From positions 460,131 to 524,130 of the forward strand of contig NZ_JAHMHW010000004.1 of the NCBI RefSeq assembly GCF_020169515.1: a stretch of DNA of 64,000 nucleotides. Reading direction: 5' to 3'. Source of the stretch: Paenibacillus vietnamensis. GTDB lineage: Bacteria; Bacillota; Bacilli; Paenibacillales; Paenibacillaceae. The first letter of the stretch is position 1; every line of letters begins with the position of its first letter. The notes under the pieces are model-generated. The model made no database searches. It saw nothing but the letters and a program-made list of their open reading frames with translations, and had not been told where the DNA came from. Of the stretch, positions 55,308-62,634 are shown piece by piece. Made by a program: the position numbers and the translations under genes.

Positions 55308-56741
55308 ATGAGCCTATCAATTAAAGACCTTGCCCAGGTAGTCCCATCCCCACGCCAGCTGGCATGGCAACAACTGGAGTTCTATTCTTTCATCCACTTT
55401 GGCGTCAACACCTTTACGGATAAAGAATGGGGCCTTGGCGACGAATCTCCTTCCATCTTTAAGCCAACGGAATTCGATGCCAAGCAATGGGTGGAGGTGT
55501 GCAAATCCGCCGGCATGAAGGGTCTGATTTTGACCTGCAAGCATCATGACGGCTTCTGTCTATGGCCGAGCTCTTTCACGGAGCATTCGGTTAAACATAG
55601 TCCATGGCGAGGCGGCAACGGAGACATGGTCAAGGAAGTGGCGGATGCCTGCCGTGAAGGCGGACTGGCGTTCGGCGTATATTTGTCCCCGTGGGATCGT
55701 CATGACAAGCGCTACGGCTCTTCTCTCTACAACGATTATTTCAAAGACCAGCTGCGAGAACTGTTGACCGGCTACGGCGATATTTTTTGCGTATGGTTCG
55801 ACGGCGCATGCGGCGAAGGTCCTAATGGAATGAAGCAGGTCTATGATTGGGACGGGTATTACGAGGTGATACGCGAGCTTCAACCCGGCGCCGTCATCTC
55901 GGTCTGCGGCCCGGATGTGCGCTGGTGCGGCAATGAAGCCGGGCATACGCGAGATTCCGAATGGAGCGTAGTTCCCGAGGAGCTGCAGGATTGCGAGAAG
56001 ATCCAGGAGGCGTCCCAGCACGTAGATGACGGCGAGTTCTCCAAACGAGCGAACTCCCGCGACGAAAACCTGGGCAGCAGGGAAGCGGTCAAGGACAAGC
56101 CGAGCCTGATATGGTATCCGGCTGAAGTCAACACGTCCATCCGTCCCGGATGGTTCTATCATGCCTCCGAAGACGATCAGGTAAGAAGTCTGGAGAAACT
56201 TCTGGATATTTACTATAAATCGGTTGGCGGCAACTCGACATTCCTGCTTAATCTGCCCCCCGACAAGCGCGGATTGATTCATGAGAACGATGCCCGGCGA
56301 ATGGAGGAGCTTGGCAGCAGACTAAGGGCTACGTTCAAGGATAATCTCGCTTCCGGAGGACGTGTATCGGCCTCGGAATCCCTTGACGGGCAGCACAAGG
56401 CCGAGCGAGTCCTGGATGGCGACAAAAACACGTATTGGTGCCCCAAGGAGGGGACGGAGCGAGCCAGCATCGAAATCGAGCTTCAGGAAGAAAACACCTT
56501 CGACACAATCGTGCTTCAGGAGCATATCGCATCCGGCCAAAGAATCGAGAGACTGTACATCGAATATTTAGCGGATGGCTCCTGGAACAAGCTGTATGAA
56601 TGCACCGTTGTGGGATACAAACGAATTTGCAGCTTCCCTACGGTGAAGGCGAAGCAGGTTCGCTTGACGATCGCAGAATCCAGATGGTGTCCTACGCTTT
56701 CCGCGTTTGAAATGTATCTTAGTCCTCAGAATATCGGATAA
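55308..56741 (+). CDS. Alpha-L-fucosidase, GH29, with C-terminal F5/8-type C domain
   Basis: 477 aa, no signal peptide. The GH29 barrel covers residues 10-335: FIHFGVNTFTDKEWG, TCKHHDGFCLWPS, and the nucleophile Asp165 in CVWFDGACGEG. The last 130 residues form a discoidin-like domain (ASESLDGQHKAERVLDGDKNTYW). The short barrel with this tail is typical of the GH29-B-like group, which prefers branched alpha-1,3/1,4-fucosides, but the subfamily call is uncertain. An AAGGAG site precedes ATG 55308. Confidence 0.92.
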   Translation: MSLSIKDLAQVVPSPRQLAWQQLEFYSFIHFGVNTFTDKEWGLGDESPSIFKPTEFDAKQWVEVCKSAGMKGLILTCKHHDGFCLWPSSFTEHSVKHSPWRGGNGDMVKEVADACREGGLAFGVYLSPWDRHDKRYGSSLYNDYFKDQLRELLTGYGDIFCVWFDGACGEGPNGMKQVYDWDGYYEVIRELQPGAVISVCGPDVRWCGNEAGHTRDSEWSVVPEELQDCEKIQEASQHVDDGEFSKRANSRDENLGSREAVKDKPSLIWYPAEVNTSIRPGWFYHASEDDQVRSLEKLLDIYYKSVGGNSTFLLNLPPDKRGLIHENDARRMEELGSRLRATFKDNLASGGRVSASESLDGQHKAERVLDGDKNTYWCPKEGTERASIEIELQEENTFDTIVLQEHIASGQRIERLYIEYLADGSWNKLYECTVVGYKRICSFPTVKAKQVRLTIAESRWCPTLSAFEMYLSPQNIG

Positions 56742-56750
56742 TGTACGAAA

Positions 56751-56793
56751 CGGGCAGCCAAGGATATTATCCTTGCGCTGCCCGACTTTTTTT
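56751..56793 (+). terminator. Terminator of the GH42-GH29 operon
   Basis: Extended hairpin (8-bp outer stem 56751-56758 with 56777-56784, inner 6-bp stem) followed by T8. Confidence 0.9.
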
Positions 56794-56806
56794 CACTACC
56801 TGCCCA

Positions 56807-57007
56807 GCCCTTTACAGATCCGTTCGTCATACCCGTAATAACGTAACGTTGTCCTAGCAAATAAATAATGACAACCCGCAGAATCGTCAATACGATATCC
56901 GCGCTAACCTGATTCCAACCATCAATGACGCCCGCCTCGTCCAGCTCTTTTGGCACAGTTCCGATAAAACTGTATAAAACAAATACGCTAAACGGAATTT
57001 GAGTCAC
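56807..57007 (-). pseudogene. Sugar ABC permease remnant
   Basis: Only the EAA-loop region (ITQIPFSVFVLYSFIG-like, then VPKELDEAGVIDGWNQ) and the C-terminus (LGQRYVITGMTNGSVKG) of a MalG-type permease are present. They are separated by far too few residues, so the region between is deleted, as are the first helices. It is not functional. Confidence 0.75.
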
Positions 57008-58020
57008 CCTATTGCCGAGATCGATGTGAGTCCAAGCTCCAGTTGAAATGCCATGCTGAGCACATCGCCCTTCGATATGCCAAAGTCCTTCTGCCTTGCA
57101 GTTGCGCGTGTAGGAACAGCTTTAGGCACGCAGAAGTCGTTAACTTTTTCGTGTACTTATTTTGCTGGGATTAAGAGACCCAATCTGTCAACGTTCTCGT
57201 ACATATAGAGTATGCTTGTCCATACGATGATCCTTTCAATGGATTATGGACAGGGCTACCTAACTTATCTATTGCAAATGATTTTTTTATGCGCAAGTTA
57301 CGACAAAACAGTAAATCACGAATATTCAGATAACATTAATGAAACTAGTGTATCAGTATGAAGGAAAGGCCCTCCAATTCAGTTAAAGTTTTTTGAGAAC
57401 ACGTCTAATTCAATCATTAAACAACTTTATTTTCTCCGAGCCCCAATTTTATCTATCTAGATTAAAGAACTTTCTTTTCCCTCACCAGAAGATGGTGTGC
57501 CTGATCACCCATTTGCATCCTTGTAATCAAACTGTAATAAACCCCTAAGCTAAATTTCATCTTGCGCTTATATAATAGTCCCATGACCCCCCTTTATTAT
57601 ATATTCTCTCTTATTAGCCCGCGGCTTGCTTCGCGGGCCCTTTTTTTGTCCAAGCCATAGCGGCGAGAAGCGATTGCTTTAATACCAACTTTGTTAAAAG
57701 TCCATTAACTGGATTTTATGAATTTATTTTCGAGGAACTAACATTTTCCTGAAATATAACTGGATTTGATGTCGATAAATCGACCATTCTGGTATGAATT
57801 TATTTTTTCCCATGAAATAAGTGTATAAATTCCAGTTATTTCTAAAAAAATTCGGAAATTAGTCGATTTTATATTCATAGAATCCATTTATTCTAACCCT
57901 TCATCCTGATTATGATGCCCCGCGCCACCAATAACAGTCGGCTGAACCCCGCCCTCCTATAGGAAGGCATCCCATTTATCATCCAATGTTAAGTTCTTCT
58001 CATATTCGAATCTTAAATAT
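57008..58020. other. About 1 kb non-coding region with repeats and an orphan terminator
   Basis: No credible gene on either strand. The part from about 57690 to 57900 holds several related A+T-rich words in direct and inverted order: TAACTGGATTT at 57707 and 57760, TATGAATTTATTTT twice, AAATTCCAGTTA inverted near 57830. A TATAAT at 57571 lies upstream of the hairpin at 57617. Confidence 0.45.
57617..57647 (+). terminator. Orphan Rho-independent terminator
   Basis: 7-bp G+C stem (GCCCGCG at 57617-57623 with CGCGGGC at 57632-57638) followed by T7. No gene precedes it on this strand for over 800 bp, so it may end a small RNA or be a leftover. Confidence 0.8.
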
Positions 58021-58049
58021 AAAAAAACCGGCCCCATACATGGAACCGG
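58021..58049 (-). terminator. Terminator of the AraC-mutY-aldolase-hydrolase operon
   Basis: 10-bp stem with two G-T pairs (58028-58037 with 58040-58049, tight loop), followed on the minus strand by T7. Confidence 0.85.
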
Positions 58050-58080
58050 CATTCATTACTAACACTAAATGTCTTACTAT

Positions 58081-59007
58081 CTAAACGCGAAGAGTCTTCT
58101 CCAAAAAAGGCAGAACCCGGTCCCAAAAGGCCGGATCGCGCTCGGAGGAGCTGTGTCCGGGCGTCGATACGAACAGCGTCGTGACCGATTTCGCCGGAAG
58201 CTGCTCCTTCAGCCGATGCAAATCCGCCGCGGGGATATAGTCGTCCCCGTCCGAATGGATCATCAGCACCGGGGTGCGTCCGTCCCGGGCCGAGCCGGCG
58301 CGCCTTCCGAGCACCTCCGGGATATTCGCCGCCCGGAACTGCTTCCTTGTAATGCCGGCCCGCCATAGCCAGATTTGCGGGATCAGGTACGCCAGCGGGA
58401 AGAATGGCATTTTTTTGCGCTTCAGCTCCGCCTCCATCATCGTCTCAAAACGGACAGGCATTGAATCCGTAATGACCGATCGTACCTTGAGGCCATGGTC
58501 GAGAGCCAGCAAGGAGCCGAAGCCTCCGAGCGAATGGCCGAGAACGGATACCCGCTCCGGATCTATACCCCCAATACCGCGTGCCGCTGCAACCGCCGCC
58601 AGCACGTCGTCGCGGAACATCAGCGCGGAAGGAGCCTTGATCGCTCCGCTTTCCCCGTGGCTGCGGGCATCGTACATGAATATGGCATAACCAGCTTTAT
58701 AAAGCGGATGTGCATAACGGAGAACCCGCGTCCTGTTGGAGCCCCAGCCATGGGCCACAACTACGGCCGGCAGGAGCTTCTCCGGTTCGCGGGAATCTGC
58801 TCCGAATCTCGGCAGCAGCAGCCAGCCCTTCATGACCGAGCCGCTGCTCGTGAAGAGCACCTCCCGCCAATCCGCCTCAACCTCAGGCACCTCGGCGTTA
58901 GCGACAACGCGCGGCTGCTGGCTTTTTGCGCCGATTTTCCAGACGAATGCGGTTAACGCGCCTACGATGCCGGCGGAGCCGGCAGCCAGCCATGAGACGA
59001 AGCTCAT
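58081..59007 (-). CDS. Alpha/beta hydrolase, membrane-anchored
   Basis: 308 aa. An N-terminal helix (VSWLAAGSAGIVGALTAFVW) may anchor it in the membrane. The fold shows VVVAHGWGSNRTRVLRYAH (oxyanion region), the nucleophile elbow VLGHSLGGFG, the late acid in MIHSDGDDYIP and the His in STPGHSSSE. It resembles the YqkD/FrsA-like group of uncharacterised hydrolases. ATG 59007 follows GGGGGAG. It is the last gene of an operon beginning at 61761; the substrate is unknown. Confidence 0.85.
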   Translation of the reverse strand: MSFVSWLAAGSAGIVGALTAFVWKIGAKSQQPRVVANAEVPEVEADWREVLFTSSGSVMKGWLLLPRFGADSREPEKLLPAVVVAHGWGSNRTRVLRYAHPLYKAGYAIFMYDARSHGESGAIKAPSALMFRDDVLAAVAAARGIGGIDPERVSVLGHSLGGFGSLLALDHGLKVRSVITDSMPVRFETMMEAELKRKKMPFFPLAYLIPQIWLWRAGITRKQFRAANIPEVLGRRAGSARDGRTPVLMIHSDGDDYIPAADLHRLKEQLPAKSVTTLFVSTPGHSSSERDPAFWDRVLPFLEKTLRV

Positions 59008-59027
59008 CACATCTCCCCCTTGCCCTG

Positions 59028-59660
59028 TTACAAGTCCTGAACGGCTGCGACAAACTGCCGCGCGCGCTCCGTCACCAGCTCCAGCTTTCCTTCCCTTACC
59101 CAGTCGAGGTTCACGAGCTTGCCGCCCATTCCGACCGCATTTGCCCCCGCCTTAAAATAATCCTTAATATTATGCAGGTCGACTCCCCCTGTGGCCATCA
59201 TCGGAATGTCGTTCAGGGGGCCGCGGATTTCCTTCAGGTAGCCTACACCCAGCGTGCCCATCGGGAAAATCTTGACCGCATCGGCTCCGGCCTTCCATGC
59301 CTTCACGATTTCGGTCGGCGTCATAACGCCCGGCCAGACGGACAAGCCGCGTTCTCTTCCGTACGCGATCACTTCTTCGTCAAGGTTCGGAGATATGAGA
59401 AACTGGGCTCCAGCGGCAACGGCCTTCTCGGCCAGCGCGACATCCGTCACCGTTCCGGCGCCTACATATGCCTGTCCGTCGAACTTATTCCGCCAACGCT
59501 CGATCATGACCGGCGCTCCATCCGTATTCATCGTAATTTCCATCATGCGAATGCCGCCGTCGATCAAAGCCTGCGCAGCGCCGTCGGCGTGCCGGTCCTC
59601 GATCCCCCTCAGAATCGCCACAATTTTATGCTCCAGCAACAGGTCCAGCATCGTGCTCAT
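59028..59660 (-). CDS. eda: KDPG/KHG aldolase family protein
   Basis: 210 aa class I aldolase that splits 2-keto-3-deoxy-6-phosphogluconate (or a related keto-deoxy sugar phosphate) to pyruvate and an aldehyde. The family signature has the general acid/base Glu41 (MMEITMNTDGA), the GAGTV loop, and the Schiff-base Lys130 (ADAVKIFPMG). No 6-phosphogluconate dehydratase or kinase gene is nearby, so the exact substrate is open. AGGAGG precedes ATG 59660, and mutY ends 30 nt upstream. Confidence 0.92.
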   Translation of the reverse strand: MSTMLDLLLEHKIVAILRGIEDRHADGAAQALIDGGIRMMEITMNTDGAPVMIERWRNKFDGQAYVGAGTVTDVALAEKAVAAGAQFLISPNLDEEVIAYGRERGLSVWPGVMTPTEIVKAWKAGADAVKIFPMGTLGVGYLKEIRGPLNDIPMMATGGVDLHNIKDYFKAGANAVGMGGKLVNLDWVREGKLELVTERARQFVAAVQDL

Positions 59661-59689
59661 AAAAACGGCCTCCTCTCTAAGCTACAATC

Positions 59690-60883
59690 CTATTTCCAAT
59701 ACTCCTTCAATATCCGTATAAACAAATTCGGAAACGGCAATGTTTCCATATCCTCTTTGCCAATCCAGCGGTAACCCGCCGCCGCTCCGCTGCCTGCCGC
59801 GTACCCTTCGGCCGCTTCGGCGGCCACCAAGCTTTCTTCCGCCGCGGCCGCAGCTTCGGACAAGCCGGCTTCCTCTCCCAGGTCCGCCTCATAGACCCGC
59901 ATGTGCCAATGGATATGGCTGAAAACGTGATCCGCATCCATCAGCCAGCTGCGGGGGCGGATCAGCAGCCCCGTTTCCGCTTCCAGCATCTGCCCCAGCA
60001 TGGCGGCAAGCTCTCCCTGCTCTTTTGGAGACTTTGCATCGAATATCCCCGACATGTCGTTTGGCAGCAGCAGATGCGGCAGCTCCCACATTTGGGCCAG
60101 CAAGCCCGTGTCCGGGCGCTGTCTTACTAATATTTTGCCGGCATTCCCGGCCATTCCCGTCACGACGACCGCAGCTCTGTACTCGGGGCGGGGAGGCTTG
60201 GCCTTCGTCTTGACCGGCAGCTCATGCTCTCTGCCCGCCAGCCGTCCGGCGCAGTGTTCCATCACAGGACAAGTAAGGCAGCCCGGCGATTTCGGCGTGC
60301 AAACCAGCGCTCCAAGCTCCATCAGCCCCTGGTTGAAATCCCCCGCGGCCCCTTCCGGAATGAGCGATGCCGCCAGCTTCTCGATACCGACCCTCGTCGC
60401 AGGTTTCGCGATATCCTCCTCCAGACAGAAGAACCGGGACAGCACCCGCATGACGTTGCCGTCAACCGCCGGCTCCGGCCGGTTAAACGCGATGCTCATA
60501 ATTGCACCGGTCGTATATGGACCGACTCCCTTAAGTCCGGCCACGGAGGCTTTGTCGTCAGGCACGATGCCGCCGTAGCGCTCCATAACCTCGCGGGCAC
60601 CGGCCTGCAAATTGCGGGCGCGCGAATAATATCCGAGCCCTTCCCAGCGCTTGAGCACCTCTTCTTCAGGCGCTTCCGCGAGCGCCTTGACGGTAGGAAA
60701 CCTGCTCATAAAGGCGTTATAGAAAGGAATAACCGTATCCACTCTAGTCTGCTGCAGCATAATTTCCGACACCCATACCCGGTACGGATCCCGGTTGATC
60801 CGCCACGGAAGATCCCGTTTGATCTCGCGGTACCAGGCCAACAGCTCCCTGCCGAAAAACGCTTTGATCTCTTTTTCCTCCAT
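59690..60883 (-). CDS. mutY: A/G-specific adenine glycosylase
   Basis: 397 aa DNA repair enzyme that removes adenine mispaired with 8-oxoguanine. The helix-hairpin-helix domain (LKGVGPYTTGAIMSIAFN) precedes the catalytic Asp141 (PAVDGNVMRVLSR). Glu40 (VSEIMLQQTRV) is the second catalytic residue. The 4Fe-4S cluster has C195, C202, C205 and C211 with the C-x6-C-x2-C-x5-C spacing. The C-terminal NUDIX-like domain recognises 8-oxoG. The start at 60883 overlaps the AraC stop by one base (TAATG) and its AAGGGG site lies within that gene, so translation is coupled. A much longer frame open to 61243 is an artefact of the overlap. Confidence 0.95.
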   Translation of the reverse strand: MEEKEIKAFFGRELLAWYREIKRDLPWRINRDPYRVWVSEIMLQQTRVDTVIPFYNAFMSRFPTVKALAEAPEEEVLKRWEGLGYYSRARNLQAGAREVMERYGGIVPDDKASVAGLKGVGPYTTGAIMSIAFNRPEPAVDGNVMRVLSRFFCLEEDIAKPATRVGIEKLAASLIPEGAAGDFNQGLMELGALVCTPKSPGCLTCPVMEHCAGRLAGREHELPVKTKAKPPRPEYRAAVVVTGMAGNAGKILVRQRPDTGLLAQMWELPHLLLPNDMSGIFDAKSPKEQGELAAMLGQMLEAETGLLIRPRSWLMDADHVFSHIHWHMRVYEADLGEEAGLSEAAAAAEESLVAAEAAEGYAAGSGAAAGYRWIGKEDMETLPFPNLFIRILKEYWK

Positions 60884-61761
60884 TAAACTTCCCCTTCTCT
60901 GTTCGGCGGCAGCTCGTCCTTCAGATTGCCGGTTCCGTGCGCGGCGATCCGGCGGTATTGAACCGGAGTAATGCCCGTGTATCGTTTGAACAGCCGCGAC
61001 AAATAATGATTTTGCATGCCGACCCGCTTCGCCACCTCCGATACGGACAGAGCCGTATCCGCTAAAAGCAGCTTGGCGTTTGCGATGCGGCGGTTCGTCA
61101 CATACTGGATCGGGGAACAGCCCATCATGCTTTTGAAGGAAGTAATAAAATAATTCGGATGCAAAAAAGCCAGCCTCGCCAAATCCTCGACTTGTATGTT
61201 CAGGTGCAAATTGTCTTCGATATAAGCAAGCACCTCGTTCCATTTTACACCAAAGCCCTGATCGCTCACCAGATGCTGCTGGACCCGGCTCTCGTCCAAA
61301 TAATAAGCGAGCATTTCAAGAAGCACGGCTTTCATCCTCAAATCCCGCGTAACGGAGGCAGATTGCTGAGCGGCGATCATTTTGGCAAAAAGATACTGCA
61401 TCATCCGGTCGTCCTGTACGTTGACGAAATGCGGAAGCTGCAGCGATTTGATAAACTGGGTGTCGCTCAGCTCCATTCTGAAATGACACCAATAGCGGAC
61501 AAACGGCTCGTCCCCTTCCGTTCCGAATGACTGCCGCGTGCCTGCAGGCAGAAAATACAGCGTTGCCGGCTCGACTGTGTAACTTTTATCATCTATATCT
61601 AACCATGCGCGCCCTTGGACCGTATAAGCGAAGCGGTAAAAATCCGGCTCCGCTTTATGCTCCGCCCAATTCGGCCCGCTTTCCGTATGAGCGCACAAGA
61701 TCACTTCTGCATGGATATGGTTTAACTGATTCTGCAAAATTCGTTCGATTGTCGGTTTCAT
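60883..61761 (-). CDS. AraC-family transcriptional regulator
   Basis: 292 aa. The cupin sensor (RFAYTVQGRAWLDIDDKSYTVEPATLYFLPAGTRQ) is joined to a double helix-turn-helix (VEDLARLAFLHPNYFITSFKSMMG, then VAKRVGMQNHYLSRLFKRYTGITPVQYR). GGAGA precedes ATG 61761. It is the first gene of the operon with mutY, the aldolase and the hydrolase. Sugar-type regulators seldom lead a DNA-repair gene, so the link may be accidental read-through. Confidence 0.9.
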   Translation of the reverse strand: MKPTIERILQNQLNHIHAEVILCAHTESGPNWAEHKAEPDFYRFAYTVQGRAWLDIDDKSYTVEPATLYFLPAGTRQSFGTEGDEPFVRYWCHFRMELSDTQFIKSLQLPHFVNVQDDRMMQYLFAKMIAAQQSASVTRDLRMKAVLLEMLAYYLDESRVQQHLVSDQGFGVKWNEVLAYIEDNLHLNIQVEDLARLAFLHPNYFITSFKSMMGCSPIQYVTNRRIANAKLLLADTALSVSEVAKRVGMQNHYLSRLFKRYTGITPVQYRRIAAHGTGNLKDELPPNREGEV

Positions 61762-61932
61762 GAGGTCTCCTATGCATTTATCTGCGTTATAATTGAATCA
61801 TATCCAATGTAGTAGGCCTAAAGCCTATTCTATTATACGGATTAACAGCATTATTGCATATGGACACCGTGTGAAAATTCCTAATTTAGTCCGAAAAATA
61901 CCAGTATTTAGTTGTTTTTAGGAGGAGTAACC

Positions 61933-62274
61933 ATGTTACTAGCACAAAAATTTCATTTAGCGGCAAAATTATTTACCTCACTTGGGATGATAATAATCAT
62001 AATCGGCTGCGGCGTGGGAAAAGAGAGCGGCGCCCTGGACGGACCAGCCGAAGTCATGGCGGTGTACAAAGCCAACTGCGTCAACTGTCACGGGACGGAG
62101 CTTCAGGGGAAAATCGGCCCCAAAACGAATCTGCAGGAGGTCGGGAAGCGGATGAGCGCGGCGGATATTACCGGCCAAATCGAGCGGGGAGGCGAGACGA
62201 TGCCGCCGTTCAAGGACCGCCTCACCGATGAGCAGATTGCGGGCCTTGCTGAGTGGCTTGCCGGGAAAAAATAA
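61933..62274 (+). CDS. Lipoprotein cytochrome c (c-551, CccB-like)
   Basis: 113 aa from ATG 61933, 7 nt after AGGAGG. The signal ends IIIIIGCG, giving a lipid-anchored protein on the outer face of the membrane. The mature part is a small class I cytochrome c with haem motif CVNCHG and the axial Met in GGETMPPFKDRLTDEQ. It carries electrons, probably to a cytochrome c oxidase. It stands alone. Confidence 0.92.
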   Translation: MLLAQKFHLAAKLFTSLGMIIIIIGCGVGKESGALDGPAEVMAVYKANCVNCHGTELQGKIGPKTNLQEVGKRMSAADITGQIERGGETMPPFKDRLTDEQIAGLAEWLAGKK

Positions 62275-62548
62275 TGCCTTGGCGGTAAGGCTTTCGGCGC
62301 AGGCAAGAGCTAATCGGGGCTGGACCTCAGGCTGCTGCCCGCCGTTCGAGGACTTAGGGTACGCTATTTGCACAAATATCCATGTTTTTGAGGTACCTTG
62401 GGACCTGCGATACGCTATTCACTCCAAATCGGCTCAAATTGGTCCAAAATGCGGGCCATAATGGAAACTCTTTCCGCCAAATCTTACGTTCCTTGCCCCC
62501 TCGCACTGGACTCCACCCACATCAAAAAAAGGATGCTCCCGGTAAACT
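62275..62548. other. Intergenic region before the IS3-family element
   Basis: No gene seen. Two similar words, TACGCTATTTGCAC near 62359 and TACGCTATTCACTC near 62411, form an imperfect direct repeat with GGTACC-type spacer DNA between. Its function is unknown. Confidence 0.3.
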
Positions 62549-62603
62549 GGTACCCATACACTGGACACTTTGAAAAAAGTGTTTAGTGTATGGGTACCTT
62601 TTT
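62549..62603 (+). terminator. Very strong hairpin just upstream of the IS3-family transposase
   Basis: A 14-bp perfect outer stem (GGTACCCATACACT at 62549-62562 with its complement at 62585-62598), two G-T pairs and a 7-bp inner stem make a nearly continuous 23-bp hairpin followed by T5. It would stop transcripts entering the element and may belong to it. Confidence 0.75.
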
Positions 62604-62634
62604 GTATACTGGAATGAACAGTGGGGGCGAGCTT

